Positions 43,867 to 52,214 of a DNA stretch of 64,000 bases are shown here, piece after piece; positions within the stretch are counted from its first letter, which is position 1, and every line of letters begins with the position of its first letter. Origin of the DNA: JAAYJT01 sp037446395 (GTDB lineage Bacteria > Bacteroidota > Bacteroidia > Bacteroidales > JAAYJT01). The notes below the pieces were generated by a model. That model was not told where the DNA came from. It did not search any database and saw only the letters and a program-made list of their open reading frames with translations. A program made the translations under genes and the position numbers. The stretch is from positions 6,296 through 70,295 of the forward strand of contig JBBIIP010000014.1 of assembly GCA_037446395.1 (NCBI GenBank), read 5' to 3'.

Positions 43867-45393
43867 ATGTTAAAATCAGATGCCTTGATATTGCTGATAA
43901 AATCCCTGACTAAGTCTGAAAAAAAAGCCTTTAGAAAAACACATATATATTCTTCAGGAATTTCCGACTATCTTTTCCTTTTTGATCTGATCGTTAGGGA
44001 ATCAAACCCTGAAATCAATGTAATTAAAGCCATGTTTCTCGAAAAGCGCCAGGGATCAACATTCGATGCATCAGTAAAATATCTTTATAAACTGCTGCTC
44101 GATACACTCCTTGATTTGAGACAGACCCAAGATCACCATTATTATCTCTTGAACCAAATTTTGAAAGCACGGGTATTGTTTGAGAAATCTTTATTCGAAG
44201 AATGCTTTTCTTTATTGCACAAAGTGATGCAAGCGGCGGAAAAGTTTGAGAATTATCATGCGCATTTGCTTGCCACTAAGTTTGAAGCAGAATATTTGTT
44301 TGCGTTGAACATACCAGTTACAAAGGAGAAAGTGCTGTTAAGCAAGCAATACAGAAATAACGAAACGTTAAAAATTATCCGTAAAATCAATGAGCATTTC
44401 GCTTTGTATGAATTGCTAAAATATAGAATTGCATTAAAGGGAAACATCAGATCTTCTCAGCAAAAGATAGAGTTGAATGACCTAGTAATTAGCGAAATGA
44501 GCATTGTCGCATCTTCTAATATCGAAAGTTTTGAAATAAAAAAACTACATCAACTTTTTCAGGCAAACTATCTGCTAAGTGTCGGCGATTTTAAATCGGC
44601 TTTCTACTCTTTTAGTGAATTGATTGTTCTTTTTGAGGCCAATACACATTTGTGGGCAAATCCACCAATTTATTACCTTTTAACCATCGAAGGTGTGTTG
44701 GATAGTTTGCGCAGCATCCGAAACTTCGACTCGATGAAATTCTTTGTTGAGAAACTCAAAAACTTGAAAAGCTATTCAATGAATTTCAATGCAAACGTCT
44801 CCTGCATCATATACTTGTTCGAATTGTTCCCGCATCTTGATCAAGGGAATTTTAACTTCACCTATGAAATGATGAACAAAAATAAGGAATATATATATGA
44901 TAGATTTCAATTACTGAGCCATACCAGGCAAGCAGAACTCAGCCTATACTCTGCCCTGATATTGTTCTGTGTTAATGATTTTAGAGGAGCCCATAAATAT
45001 ATTAATAAAATTATCCTTAAAGGGAAGGATTTTTATCACCTGCCTCTCTATCGCACCATACGGTTGGTTAATCTGATCATTTTATATGAATTGAAAGATT
45101 TTGACCTTATCTTTCACGAAACACGCTCAATAAAGAGAGAAATAAAAGAACCTCCAGGTGCCTATAGAATTGAAAAATTTATGCTGAAGTTTCTGAATAA
45201 ACCAATAGTAGGCCAATCTCACACGAGGCGATTGAAATTTTGGGAGAGTATGAGCGACGAAATTGATGTGCTAAGAACTGATGTTTTTGAAAAACAAGTT
45301 CTCAAAATTTTTGATTTTACTGCCTGGATAGAGTCTAAACTCACCAAGAAAGCCCTTAGCGAAGTGCTTAAGCAGAAACAAAATGGGCAATAA
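43867..45393 (+). CDS. Helical-repeat protein, unknown function, divergent from the ribose-type operon
   Basis: A 508-aa, Lys/Leu-rich protein predicted to be almost wholly alpha-helical, with TPR-like helix pairs but no clear canonical TPR consensus. The N-terminal block LIKSLTKSEKKAFRKT followed by YLFLFDLI and KYLYKLLLDTLLDL resembles a conserved N-terminus of many uncharacterised Bacteroidota proteins. There is no signal peptide, membrane helix or evident DNA-binding motif. Its divergent position beside a SusCD operon would suit a regulator, but that is only contextual. A perfect 21-bp tandem repeat occupies its ribosome-binding region. Confidence 0.65.
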   Translation: MLKSDALILLIKSLTKSEKKAFRKTHIYSSGISDYLFLFDLIVRESNPEINVIKAMFLEKRQGSTFDASVKYLYKLLLDTLLDLRQTQDHHYYLLNQILKARVLFEKSLFEECFSLLHKVMQAAEKFENYHAHLLATKFEAEYLFALNIPVTKEKVLLSKQYRNNETLKIIRKINEHFALYELLKYRIALKGNIRSSQQKIELNDLVISEMSIVASSNIESFEIKKLHQLFQANYLLSVGDFKSAFYSFSELIVLFEANTHLWANPPIYYLLTIEGVLDSLRSIRNFDSMKFFVEKLKNLKSYSMNFNANVSCIIYLFELFPHLDQGNFNFTYEMMNKNKEYIYDRFQLLSHTRQAELSLYSALILFCVNDFRGAHKYINKIILKGKDFYHLPLYRTIRLVNLIILYELKDFDLIFHETRSIKREIKEPPGAYRIEKFMLKFLNKPIVGQSHTRRLKFWESMSDEIDVLRTDVFEKQVLKIFDFTAWIESKLTKKALSEVLKQKQNGQ

Positions 45394-45570
45394 ACATGAT
45401 ATGTTTTTGTGCAGGCCTTCAAGACCATTGAAATTTGGCATGTCCCCATGTTCAGAGGTTTAAATACAGTCTGGATGGAACAACGCCATTAGCCTAAACA
45501 TGATTCTTCAGCCACTGTATAAATTTTTAGCTACTTTTGAGGAATTGAAAAGTTTGAAAGCTGAACCAAA

Positions 45571-48045
45571 TTGATTGCATTGCGCAAACAACGTCAACAC
45601 TTAGGCATTGTGCTGCTCAGGTTGGATTTTCTGGCTGAACATCTCCTGAAATTGTTCTTTTTATTGCTCATTTCTATGCAGGTTACCTATGCCGAAGGCA
45701 CCCGGCAACTCGAGCCCTATGGCACAACAGTGAAACCTACTGAACTGACAAAATTACGAATTACAAACAATGCTGCTTCAGGGAGGGTTTTGTTTGCGCA
45801 GGTAGGTTGTCCGGAGCCATACAGACTGAATGTTTTTGTGAATGACCTTGCTGAAACCATCTATTTCGGAATCAACGCAGGTAGGGACAGTTTGTATTAC
45901 CAGTTTCGCGATCCTGACAACAATGTGGTTCCCGGGTTTTCATTATCAAGGGTGCCTCAATCTGGTGCAGGGTATATTTCGAGCTACAACGAAGCGATTA
46001 GCGGCCCTAAAATCTCCGGGGGCAATCCCATAGGCTATACGCCTTTAATTCTTACTCCAACAAAAACAGGAAATTATTACATCGAGTTTGCATCAAATGC
46101 ATCAGGTGCAGCAGTTTCAGACACTCAATTGACCTTTTTTGACATAACAGTTGCCAAGGGTAATAAAGTGATAGATGGGCGTCTATGGAGTAAGGCCTGG
46201 CAAATTAATTCGGGAAGTGGTTATTTCACAATTCCTCCCACGACACAGTCGTTCGCAAAATTCTACATCTATGCCAGCGACAGCATCGTTACCCAGCTAG
46301 ACCTGAATGGACTATGCGGAGGAATTTATACCATCTATTGCAACTATTTTGGTGTTACAAACACGGGCAACTGGTTCTCCGACCGCAGATCAGTCAACAG
46401 ATTTCCATCAACGGGAGATTCGCCGCAATACAAAATATTCCTCAATGATCCTGATCCTGAATGTTTTCCAACAGGCCGTGCAGGAGAAATATGCGCCTTA
46501 AGTAGCACTTCCTATTGCGATGGCACTGTTGATATCCTTCTGAAAGTGAACAAACCCGGATCGGTTTCGCTGCATCTCGATTGCCCCCCTGCCGGGCTGG
46601 GACCAGAGGATCTCGATTTCTCAATCGCGGTGAAAGGATCGGGCAACTGCTCAACCTGGGATACAATTCGCTGGAATGGCTTGGATAAATTGCAGCAAAT
46701 GGTTCATAACGGAGCCGGAATTTCAATGGATATTGATTATATCAATGGTTTAACCAACCTCCCATTGTGGGATGTCGAGAGTGCCTACCAGGGAATAAAA
46801 GTTGACCTGGTTAGGCCTTTGCCTCCGAGCGGGAATACAAAACTGCCTCTCTTTTGGGATGATTCGGGATGTGGTGGAACAACTAACACACTTACCGGCT
46901 GCATTTACCCGGCCAGTTCGAATATTTCAGGGTGTCACAATTTTCCGGACTCTCCTCCCAAACACGACCAAATGGTCAACACATGGTGGTTCTATAATAC
47001 CAAAGCAACCATCCACAGTACCCTGGTTGTAAAACGCCTTCCCTCCACACCACCCATGCCTTCCGGCCCCTTATCCGTTTGCCCGGGGCAACCCAATGTT
47101 GCCTATGCAGTCCCTACACAACTTAACACTGAGAAATACATCTGGTACTTGCCCGATGGAAGAACAGACACTACAACCGTACCCAAAATATTCTTCGGTT
47201 ACCCGGATCTGGAAATACCCCTTAAACTTTCGGTAAAAGGATGGAATGCTGCCTGCGGATATGGGGAAGTCTCTACTGAACTTACTATTAACCCGATCCC
47301 GAAAATAAGCGGCCCTGCCGAAGCTTGCCAGAAAACATTATCCAGATTCTCAACCATCCCAGGGCTGATTGGCTATCAGTGGTCGGTCTCAGAGCAAGGA
47401 GCCATACTTGGTGGTAACAAAAGCAACTCAATCACAGTATTTTGGAACAGTGCGGGTGATAAAACTGTGCAGGTTCTGACCAATTCTGAAAACTGCCCCT
47501 CTGTGCCCACTTTGTTTCAAACCTTGGTGCATCCCACACCCACGCCTGACATAGCGCCCAGCGATACGATTTGGCTTTGCGACTTTAGACCTTTTGTCAT
47601 GGAAAGCAAAAACACCTATAAGAAATATGCCTGGCAGGATGGAGATACATCAATGGTTTATATAACTCGCAAACCGGGAACCTATTCGTTGACCGTGGTG
47701 GATAATTTTGGCTGCATGGGAAGCGATGTGGTGGTTCTTGAGCCCTGTATACAGGCATTTTTTGCGCCCAATGCTTTTGCGCCAGGTAACCCTGAAAAGA
47801 ATAATATATTCCGAATTCTAGACAATGGGTTGCTTCATTCCTCAAGAGTAGAGTTGCTAATATACAACCGCTGGGGCGAAAAGGTTTTTGAAGGAAACGG
47901 GATTCGTGATGGTTGGGATGGCACGCATCACGGGCAGCCTTGTCCGGCAGGGATATATGTTTACAGAATAATTCTGCCCTATCATGCCATTGACTTTAAG
48001 CATGTTGCCGGCCCTCTCAGCGGCACATTTATGCTTGTGCGCTAG
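45571..48045 (+). CDS. Secreted protein with T9SS type B sorting domain (gliding-motility-associated C-terminus)
   Basis: An 824-aa exported protein. The last ~95 residues form the CHU_C/type B T9SS domain: FFAPNAFAPGNPEKNN, LLIYNRWGEKVFEG, GWDGTHHGQPCPAGIYVYRI. The middle includes PKD/Ig-like segments (CPGQPNVAYAV..., TIWLCDF). An in-frame TGA at 45562 excludes any upstream ATG, and the next ATG (residue 36) lies inside the signal peptide, so a TTG start at 45571 is the best choice. The hydrophobic signal core is LLKLFFLLLISM, cleaved near VTYA. Function is unknown; it is a surface or extracellular structural protein. Confidence 0.8.
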   Translation: MIALRKQRQHLGIVLLRLDFLAEHLLKLFFLLLISMQVTYAEGTRQLEPYGTTVKPTELTKLRITNNAASGRVLFAQVGCPEPYRLNVFVNDLAETIYFGINAGRDSLYYQFRDPDNNVVPGFSLSRVPQSGAGYISSYNEAISGPKISGGNPIGYTPLILTPTKTGNYYIEFASNASGAAVSDTQLTFFDITVAKGNKVIDGRLWSKAWQINSGSGYFTIPPTTQSFAKFYIYASDSIVTQLDLNGLCGGIYTIYCNYFGVTNTGNWFSDRRSVNRFPSTGDSPQYKIFLNDPDPECFPTGRAGEICALSSTSYCDGTVDILLKVNKPGSVSLHLDCPPAGLGPEDLDFSIAVKGSGNCSTWDTIRWNGLDKLQQMVHNGAGISMDIDYINGLTNLPLWDVESAYQGIKVDLVRPLPPSGNTKLPLFWDDSGCGGTTNTLTGCIYPASSNISGCHNFPDSPPKHDQMVNTWWFYNTKATIHSTLVVKRLPSTPPMPSGPLSVCPGQPNVAYAVPTQLNTEKYIWYLPDGRTDTTTVPKIFFGYPDLEIPLKLSVKGWNAACGYGEVSTELTINPIPKISGPAEACQKTLSRFSTIPGLIGYQWSVSEQGAILGGNKSNSITVFWNSAGDKTVQVLTNSENCPSVPTLFQTLVHPTPTPDIAPSDTIWLCDFRPFVMESKNTYKKYAWQDGDTSMVYITRKPGTYSLTVVDNFGCMGSDVVVLEPCIQAFFAPNAFAPGNPEKNNIFRILDNGLLHSSRVELLIYNRWGEKVFEGNGIRDGWDGTHHGQPCPAGIYVYRIILPYHAIDFKHVAGPLSGTFMLVR

Positions 48046-48136
48046 AAGCAAACAATGGCAATCTCAATATCCTGAATAGAATCTATTCCGAGCGCTGACA
48101 TAGGTATCACGCGGGAAGCATGAAATAATACCCTGT

Positions 48137-50086
48137 TTATTCGAGCAGGTATTTTTCGAGAAACATGACGGTTGCCCATTGCTGGAAAGAGGAATTCTCT
48201 TTTTTGCGGAAACCATGGCCTTCATCTTTTGCCAACAAATACCATACCTCCAGGCCTTTCTGCTGCATTTGGTTTTTCATCTGTTCCGATTCAGTTGCAG
48301 GCACCCGTGGATCGTTCAACCCCTGAACAATCAATAAAGGCTTCGTGATTTTGTCAACATGATTAAGTGGTGATATTTTTTCCAGGAAGGCCCTCATTTC
48401 GGGGTCCCGCTCGTCGCCATACTCCACCCTTCGTAAATCTTTTCGGTATTCTTCGGTGTTTTGCAAAAAAGTAACAAAATTGCTGATTCCAACCACATCA
48501 ACTCCACATCGCAGCCGATGGCTGTAATGCATCAGAGATGCAAGCACCATGTAACCTCCATATGAGCCGCCCATCACAGCCACCCTTGTGGCATCGAGTT
48601 CGGGCTGCCTTGAAATCCAATCCAGTAGTTTTCCAATATCCTGTACCGATTCCTCGCGTTTGAAACCATTGTCGAGCTTGACAAAAGTTTTTCCATACCC
48701 TGTTGATCCCCGCACGTTAGGATCAATCACGGCAATCCCGAGTTCGTTGGTAAGGAAGCTGCGAAATGCGTTGAAACTTGGTACTGATTGTCCTTCGGGG
48801 CCTCCATGAATGTTGATGACCACTGGTATTTTTGAGGTCTTGTTCTGAGGCTTGTAATAAAATGCCGGAATCAGCCGCGGTTTGCCATCTTCGAAATCGA
48901 AGGTTTCATACCTGATCAATTGAGGTGAAACAAACCTGGTATTATCAATGCCTCCAACCTCACTAGATGTCCATTGAGTGAGTTTATTGCTTTTTAAATC
49001 GTAAGAATAAATATCGCTGGGCGATTGGGGAGAGTTGATAATCAAACTGAATACCTTCCCGTCGGGATGAAAATCTGAGGCAGAAATAATTCCGGTAGGC
49101 AAATTGGGCAGAACGGAGAATTTTTTCGATGACATATCAAGTTTATACAACTTGTCAATTCCGTTCTCGCTTACTTCAAAAATCATAATTCTACGCTTTT
49201 TGTCAATAATGAAACTCGAAACATCCCACGGAATGGCTGAAGTAATTTCTTTAGATATTTTCGTAGCAAGGTCATAGTATTTAAGAGTTCGAAATTCACC
49301 CCCTTGGTCTGAAGTGTAAAAAATTCCATTTCCATCGGCCGACCAGGCAGCACGGCCATAAGCAATATCTTCGGTGGAGGGATTAACTTGCTCAAGCTGT
49401 TTGGTTTCAAGATCAAGAATATGCAAGAATGATTTATTGGCCGAAATATAATTGGCTACCAACACTTTTTTCCCATCCAGGCTCCAATCAACCGGCGACC
49501 AGGAACCGCCCTGTGCCAGAATTAATCTTGCCTCCTTTGGATTGTTCATCGAAGAAAGATATAAATCGTAATCTTTCCTGTTTCGGCGTGTGCTCACATA
49601 GATAAAACGGTCGCCTGAGGCATCCCACATAACGCCAGAATTTTGCGTACGGCCACCATCGGATAACATTTCATGGTTTCCGGTGGACAGATCGAACCAA
49701 TAGAGCTGCCTAAATTCATTTCCGCCAATATCTTTGGTAAACATGAATCCATTATAGGCAGGATTTGGCGAAAAAGAAGCTCCACCAACGGGCTCTCTGA
49801 AAAAGGTTAATTGTTTTCGGGCACCTCCAGGACGATCAATAAAATGCAACTGGGTTGTTTCTCCAAAACGGGTTGACATGAGCATGCCTTTGCCATCGGC
49901 CTTCCATCCCTGAGGAGAGGCACTGCGTGCATTCTGATATTGATTCATACGCTCTTTCAGCATTTCCGGAATGTCCGGAATGTTTTCGATTACCAGATTG
50001 CCGAATTCCTTTTTTGCAGTCTGCCCTGGCAATGAGAAGGAGAACAAAATAGCCACCAAGAAAGTTAAAACATGTTTTGTGGTCAT
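48137..50086 (-). CDS. S9-family serine peptidase (prolyl oligopeptidase/acylaminoacyl-peptidase-like)
   Basis: From ATG 50086 (MTTKHVLTFLVAIL) the protein has 649 aa with a signal peptide ending near SLPGQ. The frame extends further upstream to 50206, but that part would put 40 residues before the signal peptide. An N-terminal beta-propeller with WD/TolB-like blades (FSPNPAYNGFMFTKD, WSPVDWSLDGKKVLV) is followed by the catalytic domain. The triad is Ser in MGGSYGGYMVL, Asp in GLNDPRVPATES and His in KDEGHGFRKKE. It is probably periplasmic and digests short peptides. It stands alone between two T9SS cargo genes. Confidence 0.92.
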   Translation of the reverse strand: MTTKHVLTFLVAILFSFSLPGQTAKKEFGNLVIENIPDIPEMLKERMNQYQNARSASPQGWKADGKGMLMSTRFGETTQLHFIDRPGGARKQLTFFREPVGGASFSPNPAYNGFMFTKDIGGNEFRQLYWFDLSTGNHEMLSDGGRTQNSGVMWDASGDRFIYVSTRRNRKDYDLYLSSMNNPKEARLILAQGGSWSPVDWSLDGKKVLVANYISANKSFLHILDLETKQLEQVNPSTEDIAYGRAAWSADGNGIFYTSDQGGEFRTLKYYDLATKISKEITSAIPWDVSSFIIDKKRRIMIFEVSENGIDKLYKLDMSSKKFSVLPNLPTGIISASDFHPDGKVFSLIINSPQSPSDIYSYDLKSNKLTQWTSSEVGGIDNTRFVSPQLIRYETFDFEDGKPRLIPAFYYKPQNKTSKIPVVINIHGGPEGQSVPSFNAFRSFLTNELGIAVIDPNVRGSTGYGKTFVKLDNGFKREESVQDIGKLLDWISRQPELDATRVAVMGGSYGGYMVLASLMHYSHRLRCGVDVVGISNFVTFLQNTEEYRKDLRRVEYGDERDPEMRAFLEKISPLNHVDKITKPLLIVQGLNDPRVPATESEQMKNQMQQKGLEVWYLLAKDEGHGFRKKENSSFQQWATVMFLEKYLLE

Positions 50087-50412
50087 AATGGGTTGAGTTA
50101 AATAAAAATATTCTATGATTTTGGATTGTAAAATTAGCTTTTTCAACCTATATGCAAAATGAGGAGTGCGTATTTTTACATATTGCAAATAGAAAAAATA
50201 AAGCAATCATTTGAAAATCAACTACATCTGTTTCGATGATAATTTTCTGAATTCTACAGAGACAAATTCAATGGGGAATTTATTTGCCTCTACACTGGAT
50301 AATTAATTGAAAAAATTTGTCTTTCATGATCGAATTAAATTATAAATCTCTTAATTTTGAATGTCATTACTGTCTATGTATTCACTGCCATAATCATCCA
50401 AATACTTTCGAA

Positions 50413-52146
50413 ATGAAGAACAATCTACTTTGTTTGCTTTTTACATTTATTCCCATTATTCTATGTGCACAGCCCAAAGCACAGAGGGCATATCTTGGGC
50501 CGGCCGGTGAAGTGTTAACTGAAACTTTGACTGCTGGTGATTTTGATCTTCCGATGAATGCCAATAGTAAGTTTAACCAACTTCCAGGATGGCCAAAAAA
50601 GATTGCAGCCAATCAGACATTTAAGAATTTCAGGGGTGTGGTACTTGCAGATATTGATAGGGATGGTGCCGATGAAATTCTCGCGGCATCGCGCAGCACA
50701 CTGTGGGCATTCAAGGGAGATGGGACCTTGCTTTGGAGTAAAGTATTGATCGGTACGGCAATTTACCCTCCAGCGGTAGCCGTGCTGGATGAAAATGGAA
50801 CGATTGGGATTGTTCAGGTAACCGGCGGTACGCCAAACAATGGGAGGGTATATTTACTCGATGCCAATGGAACCGATCGTGCTGGCTGGCCGCTCAGCTT
50901 TAGTGCCCACTGGGTTATATGCGGTCCCGTGATAGCCGATGTGAATGGCGATGGAGTTTGCGAGGTGATTGTTCAAACCCGCACATCGAACAACCTTCAT
51001 GTGCTTAAACTCGACGGAACCCCTCTCAATGCCAATTGGCCGAAGAACCTCGGCGGAACACCTGCAATAACCCCTTCGGTAGCAGATATTGACAACGATG
51101 GAGGTATTGAGATAGTGACAGGAAATTCGAGCGGAGTATTGTTTTGTTTCGATGCCAACGGTCAGGCGAAACCTGGTTTTCCGGTTGCCGCAGACGATTA
51201 TAGTTTTTCATATCAATCACCCTTGCTGGTTGATTTGGATGGAAACAAGCAGCTAAGCATTGTTGGGTCAACACATGGAAACGCCCCAAAATTTTATGTC
51301 CGAAACCACACCGGAAATTATCGAAACGGTTGGCCTGTGGCTGTTCCCGACAACAATTGGACCTACTCTCCGCCGACCGTGGTTGACATTGGCAATGATG
51401 GCAACTTTGAGATCTTTATGAGCCGCCCCATCGGCGAAACACCCCTGCCCATGCTCTACGGATTTCGCCCGAATGGCTCGATGCTTAGCAATTTTCCGAT
51501 CACAAAAGCCGGTGGGCTCGAGGGTTTTATGAGCATTGCCGACATCACAGGCGACGGAGTCCAGGACATACTCTTTGGAAGCAACCTGATGGTTGACGGA
51601 AAAGGCTTCATTCATGCCTACAACATGAACGGAACAGGAGAAATTGCGGGGTTTCCTCTGCGGCCAAGCGGCTTCACTTATATGAACGGGCCAAACCTCG
51701 GCGACGTGACTGGAGATGGCATTTTGAATCTTGTGGCTTTATCATATGAACAAACATTTAGTGCTCTCGACTCCACAATCATCAATGTCTACAACCTGCA
51801 AGTCCCTGTTTCTGAGGCGAAAGTTCTTTTTGGAACTTACAAAGGAAGCAATAGCCGCAGCGGATTTGTAAAAAGATCGTTCTACTCATCGGCTCCTAAC
51901 CACGAACCGGATAAGGTGATCGTCTACCCCAATCCAACCCGTGACCAGTTGATGGTTGATTTTTCAGGAAAAATTGATTTGATCAGTATTTTCAGAATGG
52001 ATGGAAAAGAAGTGGTCAGCTATCGGCCGACAGAACAGGGAAGCGTTATCATCAATACCAGCCAGCTTAAATCCGGGATTTACCTGTTGATAATCACCGA
52101 CCTCCGGGGGGGTACATATCGGAATAAAATTTCGATAACGAGGTAA
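50413..52146 (+). CDS. FG-GAP/VCBS-repeat protein with T9SS type A sorting domain
   Basis: From ATG 50413 (MKNNLLCLLFTFIPIILCAQ) a 577-aa secreted protein. Seven calcium-loop repeats can be counted, for example VLADIDRDGADEILA, VIADVNGDGVCEVIV, SVADIDNDGGIEIVTG and IADITGDGVQDILFG, as in integrin-like beta-propellers. The final ~75 residues are the type A T9SS domain: VIVYPNPTRDQLMVDF and LKSGIYLLIITD. The frame could start at 50317, but that would bury the signal peptide. It is likely surface-attached; ligand or enzyme activity is unknown. Confidence 0.88.
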   Translation: MKNNLLCLLFTFIPIILCAQPKAQRAYLGPAGEVLTETLTAGDFDLPMNANSKFNQLPGWPKKIAANQTFKNFRGVVLADIDRDGADEILAASRSTLWAFKGDGTLLWSKVLIGTAIYPPAVAVLDENGTIGIVQVTGGTPNNGRVYLLDANGTDRAGWPLSFSAHWVICGPVIADVNGDGVCEVIVQTRTSNNLHVLKLDGTPLNANWPKNLGGTPAITPSVADIDNDGGIEIVTGNSSGVLFCFDANGQAKPGFPVAADDYSFSYQSPLLVDLDGNKQLSIVGSTHGNAPKFYVRNHTGNYRNGWPVAVPDNNWTYSPPTVVDIGNDGNFEIFMSRPIGETPLPMLYGFRPNGSMLSNFPITKAGGLEGFMSIADITGDGVQDILFGSNLMVDGKGFIHAYNMNGTGEIAGFPLRPSGFTYMNGPNLGDVTGDGILNLVALSYEQTFSALDSTIINVYNLQVPVSEAKVLFGTYKGSNSRSGFVKRSFYSSAPNHEPDKVIVYPNPTRDQLMVDFSGKIDLISIFRMDGKEVVSYRPTEQGSVIINTSQLKSGIYLLIITDLRGGTYRNKISITR

Positions 52147-52214
52147 ACATTTTTGGACTTTTGGTGATTCAAACACTCGCCCACCGCTTTTATCGTTCAG
52201 GGAGAATTCTACAT

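Noticed and set aside
50087..50206. Upstream extension of the S9 peptidase
   Set aside because: The extra 40 residues would precede a normal signal peptide starting at ATG 50086.
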